Shown: positions 46,697 to 54,882, counted from the stretch's first letter. The stretch is 64,000 nucleotides of DNA from Mycolicibacterium fluoranthenivorans (GCF_011758805.1 NZ_JAANOW010000001.1:1178001-1242000), one strand, 5' to 3'. A program made the numbers and translations. The notes: generated by a model from the sequence alone, not told the origin.

Positions 46697-46726
46697 AGAG
46701 CCCGGAGACAGTGGTCTCCGGGCTCT
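46697..46726 (+). terminator. Hairpin terminator after second repeat protein
   Basis: A perfect 13-bp stem, arms 46697-46709 and 46714-46726, closes a 4-base loop 11 bp after the stop. The stem core is the same as in the terminator at 45795. It also lies 29 bp from the end of the convergent yajQ gene and may serve both. Confidence 0.85.
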
Positions 46727-46755
46727 TCGCGTATCTGGATTGCGCGTATCCGGAC

Positions 46756-47247
46756 TCAGCGGTAGTTGACGAACTGAAGGGCGACATCGAGGTCGGCGCC
46801 TTTCAGGAGCGAGATGACGGCCTGCAGGTCGTCGCGCTTCTTGGAACTCACCCGGACCTCGTCGCCCTGGATCTGTGCCTTGACACCCTTGGGGCCCTCG
46901 TCGCGGATGATCTTGGTGATCTTCTTGGCCTGCTCGCTGGTGATGCCCTGCTTGAGCGTGCCGGTCACCTTGTAGGTCTTGCCCGAGGCCTGCGGCTCGC
47001 CCGCCTCGAACGCCTTCATCGAGATGTCGCGGCGCACCAATTTCTCGATGAAGACATCGATCGCGGCCTTCACGCGCTCTTCGGTGGAGCTGACGATCTC
47101 GATGGCTTCCTCACCCTTCCACTCGATGGTGGTGTCGGTGCCGCGGAAGTCGAAACGGGTCGACAGCTCCTTGGCTGCCTGGTTGAGCGCGTTGTCGACC
47201 TCCTGGCGGTCGAACTTGCTCACGATGTCAAAGCTGGAATCCGCCAT
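46756..47247 (-). CDS. yajQ: YajQ-family nucleotide-binding protein
   Basis: A 163-residue protein with the paired ferredoxin-like domains of the YajQ family: [22 protein letters not shown] at the start, [43 protein letters not shown], and the C-terminal [19 protein letters not shown]. YajQ proteins bind nucleotides; some bind c-di-GMP and act on gene expression. It matches Rv0566c in length and in position after gpsA. A strong GGGAGGA ribosome-binding site precedes ATG 47247. Role in mycobacteria not established. Confidence 0.95.
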   Translation of the reverse strand: MADSSFDIVSKFDRQEVDNALNQAAKELSTRFDFRGTDTTIEWKGEEAIEIVSSTEERVKAAIDVFIEKLVRRDISMKAFEAGEPQASGKTYKVTGTLKQGITSEQAKKITKIIRDEGPKGVKAQIQGDEVRVSSKKRDDLQAVISLLKGADLDVALQFVNYR

Positions 47248-47355
47248 TGGATCCTCCCTCTCGGTGTGCTCTCGGTATGGGCCGTTTTCGTCTTCGGTAC
47301 ATCCTCGTTGTACCCTTCTCTTCGCACCAAACCGGAGTCCGGGAGTGCGACACCC

Positions 47356-47438
47356 GGCAGGTTGCCCGAGCGGCCAATGGGAGCGGACTGTAAATCCGTC
47401 GGCTAACGCCTACACAGGTTCGAATCCTGTACCTGCCA
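47356..47438 (+). tRNA. tRNA-Tyr (anticodon GTA)
   Basis: An 83-base class II tRNA. The acceptor stem GGCAGGT (47356-47362) pairs with ACCTGCC (47431-47437), the anticodon GTA is at 47390-47392 in the loop CTGTAAA, the long variable arm typical of bacterial tRNA-Tyr/Leu/Ser spans roughly 47399-47413, and the T-arm reads GGTTCGAATCC. CCA is not encoded. It is divergent from yajQ. The synteny I recognise ends here. Confidence 0.97.
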
Positions 47439-47444
47439 CACCTG

Positions 47445-47474
47445 GTCAGGCCCCCTCTACGGAGGGGGCCTGAC
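47445..47474 (+). terminator. Terminator of tRNA-Tyr
   Basis: A perfect 13-bp GC-rich stem, arms 47445-47457 and 47462-47474, with the stable TACG loop, begins 7 bp after the tRNA. It is followed by GCGTTTGT, a short U-richer stretch. The 119 bp from here to the next putative gene holds nothing recognisable. Confidence 0.88.
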
Positions 47475-47593
47475 GCGTTTGTGGGGGCGGAGTTGTCACG
47501 GATTGGCGGTGGTGCTGACCGGGTCCCGGCCGGATCTGTCGTTCCTGTGACCTCTACATCGCTGGTCGCACGAGTCGGTGTGGCGTCGTCATC

Positions 47594-47797
47594 ATGGCCG
47601 CCGTGGCCCTCACCACCGCCCTGCTCGCCGTGTTCACCTCGCTGGCCGCGCTGGCCGCGCTGGCCCGTTGGCTGCACGGCTACGCCGCGATGTTCGTGGT
47701 CCTCGGTCTGGCAGCCGCGGTCGCGGCTGCCATCGCCGTGGCAACTGCGCCGCAGCACGGTGCGACCACCAACGGTGAGACGGCGTTGCGGAACTAG
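47594..47797 (+). CDS. Putative small two-helix membrane protein
   Basis: A possible 67-residue protein of almost entirely hydrophobic sequence: helix 1 about residues 3-24 (VALTTALLAVFTSLAALAAL) and helix 2 about 31-51 (AAMFVVLGLAAAVAAAIAVA), with a short polar tail. No good ribosome-binding site is visible before ATG 47594, and the family is not recognised. It converges on and overlaps the flavoprotein gene by 4 bp. It is kept because both helices and codon usage look real, but it could be spurious. Confidence 0.4.
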   Translation: MAAVALTTALLAVFTSLAALAALARWLHGYAAMFVVLGLAAAVAAAIAVATAPQHGATTNGETALRN

Positions 47798-49218
47798 ACG
47801 GTGATCCGGTCGCGTTCCGCGGCGAGGCGGTGTTCGCGCACCCACGCCTGAGCGGCCATTTGCGTGGCATCCCACGGAGATCCCAGCGGCGGGGTGTAGG
47901 ACAAGTCGAGCTCGCTCATCGCCGTGACCGTCATCGTGTGGAAGAGCGCGGTGGCGTAAGTATCGACGCGTTTGGATACCTCGGCGCTGCGGTGCCCGAC
48001 CAGCTGGGCACCCAGCAGCTGTCCGCTGGCAGCGTCACCGGTGATCCGGATGTTGATGGGTGTCGCTCCCGGGTAGTAGGCCTTGTGATCATCGGGGGTG
48101 GCGGTGGTGCTGACGGGTGTCCAGCCGCGCCCGGCGGCCAGGGCTTCGTGCTCGCGTAACCCGGTGCGCGCGGCCACCAGATCAAACACCTTGACCACCT
48201 GGGTTCCCAGGCTCCCGGCGTAGCGGGCAGCACCGCCGAGGGCGTTCTCGCCGGCCACCCGGCCCTGCTTGTGGGCGGTGGTGCCCAACGGCAACCAGGT
48301 CAGACCGAGAAGACGGTGGTGGGTGTGCACGCAGTCACCTGCGGCGAACACGTCGGGCAGAGTGGTGCGCATCGCATCGTCGACGACGATCGCACCCTTG
48401 ACACCCAGTTCGGCGCCCGCGTCGGCGGCCAACTCGACATCCGGTTTGACACCGACCACCACGAGCACGAAATCAACAGTCCGAGAGAGGCTCTGCCCGC
48501 CGTGGGTGGCGCCGACGGTCAGAGCGCCGGCCTCCGAACGGCCGATCGCATCGACGGTGGTGTTCGTGAGCACCTCGACACCGTTACGGGTCAACTCGGC
48601 GTGCACCACCGCACCCAATTCGGGGTCGACGGTGGGCAGCACCTCCGGCAGAGCTTCGATTTGGGTGACGGCGATCCCGCGGGTGGTGAGTGCTTCGGCC
48701 ATCTCCAGGCCGATGTATCCGGCGCCGATGATGACCGCGGTTTTGGGGTCGCGGCGGGCCAGGGACTCCATCACCGCGAAGGTGTCGCCCATGGAGTGCA
48801 GCAGGTGCACTCCGTCGGTAGGTCCGAGCGCGCCAGGCCCGGTGAGTCCGGTGATGGGTGGGCGAGCGGACACCGCGCCGGTCCCGACGACCAGCGCGTC
48901 ATAGCTCAATTGCCTGGGCGCACCGGCGTTGTCGAGCACGTCCAGGGTGTGGTCGACAACGTTGATCTTGGTGGCGGTGGTGTCGGTGAGTACCCGCATG
49001 CCGGTGGCGGCCAGGTCTGCGGCGGTGCGATGCGCCAGGTTGGTCCAATGGGTGACCTCTCCGGAGACGTAATAGGGGATGCCGCAGATGGAGAAGTTCG
49101 GGTAGGCATCGGCCACGACGACGGTGACCTCGGTTACCGGGTCAAGTTCGCGGATGCGCAGGGCTGCCGAGATTCCGGCATCGCTGCCGCCGATCGCGAT
49201 GATGTGACGAGGTGCCAT
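47794..49218 (-). CDS. CoA-disulfide-reductase/NADH-oxidase-like flavoprotein of the ars operon
   Basis: A 474-residue pyridine-nucleotide disulfide oxidoreductase. The FAD motif is IIAIGGSDAGISAALRI, the redox-active single Cys45 is in FSICGIPYYVSGE (equivalent to Cys43 of CoA-disulfide reductase), the NAD motif is AVIIGAGYIGLEMAEAL, and the second FAD motif is LPDVFAAGDCVHTHH. A dimerisation domain with a second conserved Cys-free end follows. It lies last in the arsenic operon, 84 bp after arsC. It may keep a low-molecular-weight thiol or the reductases reduced, or act directly on arsenicals. The start ATG 49218 has AAGGAG upstream. Confidence 0.85.
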   Translation of the reverse strand: MAPRHIIAIGGSDAGISAALRIRELDPVTEVTVVVADAYPNFSICGIPYYVSGEVTHWTNLAHRTAADLAATGMRVLTDTTATKINVVDHTLDVLDNAGAPRQLSYDALVVGTGAVSARPPITGLTGPGALGPTDGVHLLHSMGDTFAVMESLARRDPKTAVIIGAGYIGLEMAEALTTRGIAVTQIEALPEVLPTVDPELGAVVHAELTRNGVEVLTNTTVDAIGRSEAGALTVGATHGGQSLSRTVDFVLVVVGVKPDVELAADAGAELGVKGAIVVDDAMRTTLPDVFAAGDCVHTHHRLLGLTWLPLGTTAHKQGRVAGENALGGAARYAGSLGTQVVKVFDLVAARTGLREHEALAAGRGWTPVSTTATPDDHKAYYPGATPINIRITGDAASGQLLGAQLVGHRSAEVSKRVDTYATALFHTMTVTAMSELDLSYTPPLGSPWDATQMAAQAWVREHRLAAERDRITV

Positions 49219-49302
49219 CAGGGACTCCTTGACGATGTCAGGTGGGCAGGGGGCATCGCGCCGTGCCAGGTGGCGCGACGTGAAAGTGTTTGTGGAACAG
49301 TG

Positions 49303-49728
49303 CTATTGAGCGGTGACGTGTCCGGTCAAGCGAGTGTCGAGTTCGGCGACGCGGGCGGCGATATCGTCGCGGATCAACCGCATCCGCTCCATGCCCTCGA
49401 TACCGCGCAACGACGGCTCGTCGGTCTCCCAGGTTTCGATCGGGGTGTCGGCGACCGGGTCGACGTGCGCCTGGGCGCCGAGGACCACGACCAGGTCCGC
49501 GGCGGCGACGAGGTCGTCGGTCAACTGGGTTGCGGTGTGGCCGCTGATGTCGATGCCCAGTTCGGCGAGCGCCTCGACGGATTGCGCGTTGACGCCGGTT
49601 TTGGCTTTGGTGCCTGCTGAGGTGGTCGTGATCCGTTCGCCGGCGGTGTGACGCAGGAGAGCCTGGGCCATCACGGATTTTCCGTTGTTGCTGACGCAGA
49701 CGAACAGCACCTTGGGGGTGTCGGTCAT
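49303..49728 (-). CDS. Arsenate reductase, mycothiol-dependent type (LMW-phosphatase fold)
   Basis: A 141-residue LMW-PTP-fold protein with P-loop VCVSNNGKSVMA. The only cysteine in the protein is Cys11, and Lys replaces the Arg of the usual CX5R loop. This combination is known from the Corynebacterium ArsC1/ArsC2 enzymes, which use mycothiol and mycoredoxin instead of internal resolving cysteines. The acidic RLIRDDIAARVAEL tail is family-typical. ATG 49728 overlaps the stop of the second arsC gene by four bases. It probably reduces arsenate to arsenite for the ACR3 pump. Confidence 0.85.
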   Translation of the reverse strand: MTDTPKVLFVCVSNNGKSVMAQALLRHTAGERITTTSAGTKAKTGVNAQSVEALAELGIDISGHTATQLTDDLVAAADLVVVLGAQAHVDPVADTPIETWETDEPSLRGIEGMERMRLIRDDIAARVAELDTRLTGHVTAQ

Positions 49729-50393
49729 TGCGTGAGGGTGACGTTGAGGTCGGCGAGCAGCCGGCGCACACGTTCTTCGATGTCATCGCGGATCGGGCGC
49801 ACCGCATCGAGTCCCTGTCCGGCCGGATCGGGTAATTGCCAGTTCTCGTAGCGCTTTCCGGGGAACACCGGGCAGGCGTCTCCGCAGCCCATCGTGATGA
49901 CGACGTCGGCGGCTTGGACGATTTCGTCGGTCCACGGTTTGGGGTACTCGCCGGTGATGTCGATGCCGACTTCGGCCATCGCGGCGATGGCCGCGGGGTT
50001 GATCTCGGTGCCGGGTTCGGAGCCGCCCGACCAGGCGACCGCGCGGTCGCCGGCCAGGTGGGTGAAGTAGCCCAGTGCCATCTGGGAGCGTCCAGCGTTG
50101 TGGGTGCACAGGAACAGCACGGTGGGTTTTCCGTCGACGATCTTGCCTTCCACGCGGGCCAGGGCGTGCAGGCGTTGGCGGGCGAACCGTTCGGCCAGCA
50201 GCGGAAGGAAGTTGGGAATGGTGGCCCGACCGGCGAATTGGTCATAGGAGGTGTGCAGGAACCGTTCGATGGTCGCCACCCCGAACGTGTCCTCGAATTC
50301 GGTCCGCAGCCGTGTCGCCGCTGTTTTGAGGGCGAGCTTCTGGTCGATGGACAGGTCTGAGCGCAGTGCGTGGGTGACGGGTGTCTCGGTCAT
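49725..50393 (-). CDS. arsC: Arsenate reductase with N-terminal three-helix domain and intramolecular Cys relay
   Basis: A 222-residue protein. Residues about 1-85 are an all-helical dimerisation-like domain found in actinobacterial ArsC (IDQKLALKTAATRLRTEFED, FLPLLAERFARQRLHAL). The catalytic domain starts with the P-loop Cys96 (VLFLCTHNAGRSQMA) and has a second pair, Cys170 and Cys174 (MGCGDACPVFPGK), placed like the resolving cysteines of thioredoxin-coupled ArsC (pI258 type). WQLPDP and the acidic C-terminus complete the fold. It overlaps both neighbours by 4 bp. With the single-Cys enzyme next to it, the operon carries two redox routes for arsenate reduction. Confidence 0.88.
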   Translation of the reverse strand: MTETPVTHALRSDLSIDQKLALKTAATRLRTEFEDTFGVATIERFLHTSYDQFAGRATIPNFLPLLAERFARQRLHALARVEGKIVDGKPTVLFLCTHNAGRSQMALGYFTHLAGDRAVAWSGGSEPGTEINPAAIAAMAEVGIDITGEYPKPWTDEIVQAADVVITMGCGDACPVFPGKRYENWQLPDPAGQGLDAVRPIRDDIEERVRRLLADLNVTLTQ

Positions 50394-51505
50394 GAGGTGG
50401 GTTCCGTTCTCGTCGCCTCGTCGGTGGGAAGGTGCTGCGAAGTGTGGTGGTGGAACCGCTTTCGCAGCGCGAGGGAGACATAGACCAGCGCGACCAGGAC
50501 CGGTACCTCGATCAGCGGCCCGACGACGCCGGCCAGGGCTTGGCCCGAGGTGGCGCCGTAGGTGGCGATCGCCACGGCGATGGCGAGTTCGAAGTTGTTG
50601 CCCGCCGCAGTGAAGGCCAGGGTGGTGGTGCGTTCATAGCCGAGGTCGAGCAGCGAGCCCAGCAGATACCCGCCGCCCCACATGATCGCGAAGTAGGCCA
50701 GCAGGGGCAGCGCGATGCGCACGACATCCAGTGGGCGGCTGGTGATCTGCTCACCCTGCAGCGCGAACAGGATCACGATGGTGAACAGCAGGCCGTACAG
50801 CGCCCACGGTCCGATCCGGGGGATGAACGTCGATTCGTACCAGTCGCGGCCCTTGGCCTTCTCGCCCAGGCGCCGCGACAGATAGCCGGCGGCCAGGGGG
50901 ATTCCCAGGAAGATGATCACCGATTTCGCGATCTGCCAGGGCGAGGTGGTGATGGTGGTCTGCGCCAGGCCGAGCCAGCCCGGCAGCACCGACAGGTAGA
51001 ACCAGCCCAGCACCGCGAACATGACGACCTGGAAGATCGAGTTCAGCGCGACCAGGACGGCGGCCGCTTCGCGGTCCCCGCAGGCCAGGTCGTTCCAGAT
51101 GATCACCATCGCGATGCAGCGGGCCAGCCCGACGATGATCAGTCCGGTGCGGTACTCGGGCAGGTCCGGGAGCAGCAGCCAGGCCAGGGCGAACATCAGT
51201 GCCGGGCCGAGTACCCAGTTCAGGAGCAGCGAGGACACCAGCAGTTTGCGATCGCCGGTGACGGTGTCGAGGCGGTCGTAGCGGACCTTGGCCAGCACCG
51301 GGTACATCATGATCAACAGGCCCAGTGCGATCGGCAGCGAAATCCCGTCGATCTGAACCTTTTCCAGCGCAGTGTTCAGGCCCGGAATCCACCGGCCCAG
51401 TAGCAGGCCGGCGACCATCGCGGCGCCGATCCACACCGGCAGGAACCGGTCCAGGGTGGACAGCTTGCCCACGACTGCCGGGGCAGTGCTGGTGGTGTCG
51501 GTCAT
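50390..51505 (-). CDS. arsB: ACR3-family arsenite efflux transporter
   Basis: A 371-residue membrane protein with about 10 helices. ACR3 features: LDRFLPVWIGAAMVAGLLLGR, LIMMYPVLAKVRYDRL, the essential Cys in GLARCIAMVIIWNDLA, LNSIFQVVMFAVLGWFYL and FTAAGNNFELAIAVAIATYG. It exports arsenite (or antimonite) driven by the proton motive force. The symbol arsB is used in the loose sense; by family it is ACR3. Its stop overlaps the arsC start and its start overlaps the arsR stop, each by 4 bp, so the genes form one translationally coupled operon. Confidence 0.93.
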   Translation of the reverse strand: MTDTTSTAPAVVGKLSTLDRFLPVWIGAAMVAGLLLGRWIPGLNTALEKVQIDGISLPIALGLLIMMYPVLAKVRYDRLDTVTGDRKLLVSSLLLNWVLGPALMFALAWLLLPDLPEYRTGLIIVGLARCIAMVIIWNDLACGDREAAAVLVALNSIFQVVMFAVLGWFYLSVLPGWLGLAQTTITTSPWQIAKSVIIFLGIPLAAGYLSRRLGEKAKGRDWYESTFIPRIGPWALYGLLFTIVILFALQGEQITSRPLDVVRIALPLLAYFAIMWGGGYLLGSLLDLGYERTTTLAFTAAGNNFELAIAVAIATYGATSGQALAGVVGPLIEVPVLVALVYVSLALRKRFHHHTSQHLPTDEATRTEPTS

Positions 51506-51876
51506 GCGGGGACTTCCGTTCGAGTATCGGCGCCCAGTAGGACGGCGAGGCTGGCCAGTGCTTGCGGGACGACGGCGTAGTAGACCCAGGACGCGCGGCG
51601 CTGCGAGGTGAGCAGGCCGGCGTCGCGCAGGACCTTGAGGTGATGGGACACGGTGGGCTGCGATACCTCGACCCCGTCGGAGATATCGCAGACGCAGGCC
51701 TCGCCGCCTTCGCGGCTGGCGATCGTCGAGAACAGTTGCAGCCGAACGGGGTCGGCGAGCGCCTTGAGCTTGACCGCCATATCGGCGGCGTCAGCTGCCG
51801 ACAGTGGTTCTCGCAGTAGTGCTCCCGGTGCGCAACACGCGTCCGCGTCGGTCACCGCATCCCATTGATTCGACAT
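51502..51876 (-). CDS. arsR: ArsR-family arsenite-responsive repressor
   Basis: A 124-residue winged-helix repressor. Cys14-Cys15 near the N-terminus (ADACCAPG) and Cys61 and Cys63 in GEACVCDI are candidate As(III) ligands; the Cys-Cys pair plus one helix Cys matches the CgArsR site type (Cys15, Cys16, Cys55) rather than the classical CxC-only site. DNA-binding helices are ALADPVRLQLFSTI and QPTVSHHLKVLRDAGLL. ATG 51876 was chosen as the frame further upstream runs through the operator. First gene of the ars operon. Confidence 0.92.
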   Translation of the reverse strand: MSNQWDAVTDADACCAPGALLREPLSAADAADMAVKLKALADPVRLQLFSTIASREGGEACVCDISDGVEVSQPTVSHHLKVLRDAGLLTSQRRASWVYYAVVPQALASLAVLLGADTRTEVPA

Positions 51877-51878
51877 AC

Positions 51879-51902
51879 ATCGATATTGACAGTTATCGAT
51901 AT
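51879..51902 (-). promoter_or_regulatory. Probable ArsR operator, two ATCGATAT boxes
   Basis: Two identical ATCGATAT boxes at 51879-51886 and 51895-51902 are spaced 16 bp start to start, directly upstream of the arsR start. Each contains the palindrome ATCGAT, as in known actinobacterial ArsR sites. The AT-rich block also offers a -10 element. Binding would block the operon until arsenite arrives. Confidence 0.75.
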
Positions 51903-52002
51903 GACTCGCAAGGCGGTAGTGAGTGAACAGTCGGCGAACGAGGTCAGCCACCGACGACTGGCGTGATGTAGATGGGGTCGGTGGGTATCTCTCGTGGTGT
52001 CC

Positions 52003-54306
52003 TCAGAGAATGACGGGTGTGGTGCCAGGGTTCGTCGGCGATGTCGTCCAGAGGCCGTTCAGGGGTTGGGCGTAGGTGTCGTTGTCGGTCAGGGACGGTA
52101 GCCCGAGTGCGTCCTCGATGGTGCGCAGCAGGCTGTAGTGGTTGGCGTAGCTGTCGTCGGTGAACGGTCCTGAACGCATCCCGGCGCTGATCGCACCCGG
52201 CGAGGGGATCGCGATGGTGAGGACGTGATTTCCGCCGTTGCCGAAGCCCAGCGAGATGTTGTCGGTGTCCTCGTCGAAGGTGATGAAGAGGGCGCTCTTT
52301 TGCGCGGGGTCGTTCCACACCGCAGAGTTCAGGATGGCGGGGACGGTGTTCTGCAGGAACTGATCACCCGCCTTCACGTTGTACTGGTGGTTGGTGAACA
52401 GACCTCCGATGTAGTTGAGGACACCCGTGAGCGAGGCGATGGGCCCTTCCATGTTGTTCGCCTCGTTTGCCGCGAACCAGGCGAAGTTGGGTGCGGTGGA
52501 AGATGACGAGAGATCCGTCGCCAGTTGGGTGAGTGGAAACAGGTGCGCGGCGGCGCGGGCCGGGTCGTTGTAGATGTCGCGGTAGGCCAGGAAGGGCAGT
52601 TGGTCGGGCGCGTAGTCGCCGGTCGCGGTGTAGGGTCCCGCCGCGGACATGCCTTGGGCGTATCCCGCCCACGTCTTGCCGGCCGCTTCGATGTTGTCGG
52701 CGAGGTTGCGAGCGTCGATGCAATTGGTCGCGCAGTTGAAGCTGTAACCGAAGTCGGAACCACCGAGAAGCGGATAGTAGTTGGGGTCGCTCGGATGGGT
52801 CAGCGCGTAGTAGTTGGTCTCGACGCCGTACGCGTTGACAAGGCTGTTGAGGTAGGGCGCGTTGGGGCTGCCGACGATGTCCCCATAGCCCTTGTTCTCC
52901 ATGTAGACCATGAAGACATGGTCGAGCTGGCCGACCGTCGATGCCGGCGGGGCGGGTGGCGGCGGTGCGGGTAGTGCCGCGCCCACCGTGAAGGCGAGGT
53001 CGTCGGCGAATGCGTTGTTGTAGCCGAGGGTCGCGGGGTTTGAATCCCTGAGGGTCACGACCACCTGCGCCGAGCGGGTGCCGACCGGAATGACGGCCGA
53101 AGTGCTCCGTTCGAGCAGTCCGGTCTGAAACCAGCGGTCCAAGGCGGTGACGGGGCCGATCTTCCCGACTCCCAACTGAGCGCCGTTGCCGTCCAGAAAG
53201 CGGACGGTGATCGAGGCTGCCGACGGATCGATCGACGCGCCGCCGAGCCATCCGCTGAGCTTGTACGGGGTTGAGCCGCCGTCGATGGTTGACGCCGCAC
53301 CGGTCAGATCGACCGTCTGCGACAGCGTCGAGGTGGCGACGTTGCCCCCTCCGATGAACTGCGTGTCTCCGCTGACGGGTCGATCGTTGGGGAAGTTGAA
53401 GACGGCAGGCAACGTCGGGCCTGGGATGGACAGACCCAGCGGGATGACACGCGCTGTGCCGTATCTGATGACGGTCGGGGTACCGGTCACGGTCCAGCCG
53501 GGGATGGTCACCGAGCTGTTGCCGGTCAGCGACGGGTCGGCGAGTTCTGCACTGCCGTTGACCAGCAGGTTGGGGCTGGTGACCGACCACGGGGAAACCA
53601 CATGGGCGGGAAAGAGATTCGTCTCGATCTCCTTACGGACCCAGGCCAGTACCGTCCACAGCACGGGCGATTGAGCGGGCACGTTCGACGGCAGCGTCGA
53701 CACCAGTGGGCCCAGCGCCTTTTTGAGGAGCTGCTTGGCCACCGCGACCACGTGCCCCAGCACATTGGGGGCGGTGGCCACGGCCGTTCGGGTAGCGGTC
53801 GCCGGGGCGACCGCCGCTGACGCTGCCGGCTGTTCGGACAGGCGGGTGGCCGCAGCGGCTGCCGTGGTGCTTGGTTTCGGCGAAGGGACTTTTCTTGCCG
53901 CACCGGGCGGTTCCTCGGCCGCCTTCGGCGTCGCTTTCGAAGTCGAAGGCGAAGGCGGCGTCAGTGCGGTGTGTGGTGTGCCGCCGCCGTGGTGGGTGCT
54001 TTCGTCGACATTGTGACGAGGCTTTCGCGTTTCTTTCTGGACTGCAGCATCCGACAGCGGCGAGGCATCGGCTGCCGTCGTTGGCGTAGCGGCCGACGGG
54101 TCTTGCTTGTGCTTCGGGGCACGCTTGTGGAGATCAGTGCCGCCCGCGGCAGGCTGATCGCCACTGCTTGGGGTTGCCACGGTCGTCGAGGCGGTGGTCG
54201 GGGACGGTTCGGCGTACGCGATCCCGTGTGCGGTGGTCAGCGATACGCCGACGCCGAGAAACATCGCCAGCGCACCCACTCGGCCTATGAAGCGTGAGCT
54301 ACCCAT
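52003..54306 (-). CDS. Exported modular phosphoesterase (acid phosphatase/phospholipase C-like)
   Basis: A 767-residue exported protein. Signal peptide about residues 1-32 (LAMFLGVGVSLTTAHGIAYA), then a disordered Ala/Pro/Thr/Lys-rich linker to about 190, a helical patch, then a beta-sandwich module (about 250-445; LLVNGSAELADPSLTG, SVTIPGWTVTGTPT, YKLSGWLGG, NAFADDLAFTVG) resembling galactose-binding/DUF642-type modules. The catalytic phosphoesterase domain starts near 458 (VFMVYMENKGYGDIVGSPNAPYL), with GGSDFGYS, ITFDEDTD and SYANHYSLLRTIED. It probably cleaves phosphate esters at the cell surface. Downstream it faces the ars operon on the same strand, 126 bp away. Confidence 0.82.
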   Translation of the reverse strand: MGSSRFIGRVGALAMFLGVGVSLTTAHGIAYAEPSPTTASTTVATPSSGDQPAAGGTDLHKRAPKHKQDPSAATPTTAADASPLSDAAVQKETRKPRHNVDESTHHGGGTPHTALTPPSPSTSKATPKAAEEPPGAARKVPSPKPSTTAAAAATRLSEQPAASAAVAPATATRTAVATAPNVLGHVVAVAKQLLKKALGPLVSTLPSNVPAQSPVLWTVLAWVRKEIETNLFPAHVVSPWSVTSPNLLVNGSAELADPSLTGNSSVTIPGWTVTGTPTVIRYGTARVIPLGLSIPGPTLPAVFNFPNDRPVSGDTQFIGGGNVATSTLSQTVDLTGAASTIDGGSTPYKLSGWLGGASIDPSAASITVRFLDGNGAQLGVGKIGPVTALDRWFQTGLLERSTSAVIPVGTRSAQVVVTLRDSNPATLGYNNAFADDLAFTVGAALPAPPPPAPPASTVGQLDHVFMVYMENKGYGDIVGSPNAPYLNSLVNAYGVETNYYALTHPSDPNYYPLLGGSDFGYSFNCATNCIDARNLADNIEAAGKTWAGYAQGMSAAGPYTATGDYAPDQLPFLAYRDIYNDPARAAAHLFPLTQLATDLSSSSTAPNFAWFAANEANNMEGPIASLTGVLNYIGGLFTNHQYNVKAGDQFLQNTVPAILNSAVWNDPAQKSALFITFDEDTDNISLGFGNGGNHVLTIAIPSPGAISAGMRSGPFTDDSYANHYSLLRTIEDALGLPSLTDNDTYAQPLNGLWTTSPTNPGTTPVIL

Positions 54307-54486
54307 GTCCGATCCCCTTCGCCCGCCCGCCGTGGGCGGTAACCGTCACCCTAGGAAGAGTTGGCGTCTGCAAAACAACCCCTGGCTGCGAGAATGCTGT
54401 GAGTATTCGTCGGATTATCTGTGTCATCTGACTTCGCCGTTGTGACGGCCCGTAGGGAGACACAAACGGGTTGCACGTCTGGACAT

Positions 54487-54831
54487 TTAGCCCATGGGCA
54501 TATCGGGCATCGGTGCGTTACAGCGGTCCCGGAAATCGGCCGCGGGTTGCCTGACGGCCTTGAGTTCGTCGCTCACTTGGGGATTCGCGTCGAAGTAGGC
54601 CTTGATCGAGGTGTGCATCTCGTCCCTCGTCTGGCCTTTGAGTCCGGTGAAGAAGGCGTTCACATCCGGGTGGGTGAACAGGTAGGTCGATGTTGCCGCC
54701 GAGACGCCGGACATCACGCCGGCAAGGTCTGCGGCGGTGCAGTTCGGCGGATCGGCGGCTGCGGTTGCCGAGGTGCCGGCAATCATCGTCCCGGCAATCA
54801 CACCGGCGCCAATCAGGTTTCGAATCAACAT
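54487..54831 (-). CDS. MHB-type haem-binding (haemophore-like) exported protein
   Basis: A 114-residue exported protein. After a signal peptide (IGAGVIAGTMIAGTSATAAA) the mature all-helical domain shows the MHB pattern: two cysteines about 73 residues apart (NCTAADLAGV and DRCNAP), TSTYLFTHPDVNAFFTGL, and AYFDANPQVSDELKAVRQP. The same arrangement is seen in Rv0203, a haem carrier in M. tuberculosis. It may bind haem outside the cell, though many MHB proteins remain untested. The Met-rich tail APMPDMPMG might add a metal or haem ligand. About 180 bp separates it from the phosphoesterase gene. Confidence 0.8.
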   Translation of the reverse strand: MLIRNLIGAGVIAGTMIAGTSATAAADPPNCTAADLAGVMSGVSAATSTYLFTHPDVNAFFTGLKGQTRDEMHTSIKAYFDANPQVSDELKAVRQPAADFRDRCNAPMPDMPMG

Positions 54832-54882
54832 GTGTGAGGCTCCTCGTCGATGGAAAGGGTCACGGCACGGGGTAGGTATTGC

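Noticed and set aside
47439..47593. att duplication of the tRNA-Tyr 3' end just downstream
   Set aside because: No second copy of the T-arm/acceptor sequence was seen in the window, and no integrase gene is present.
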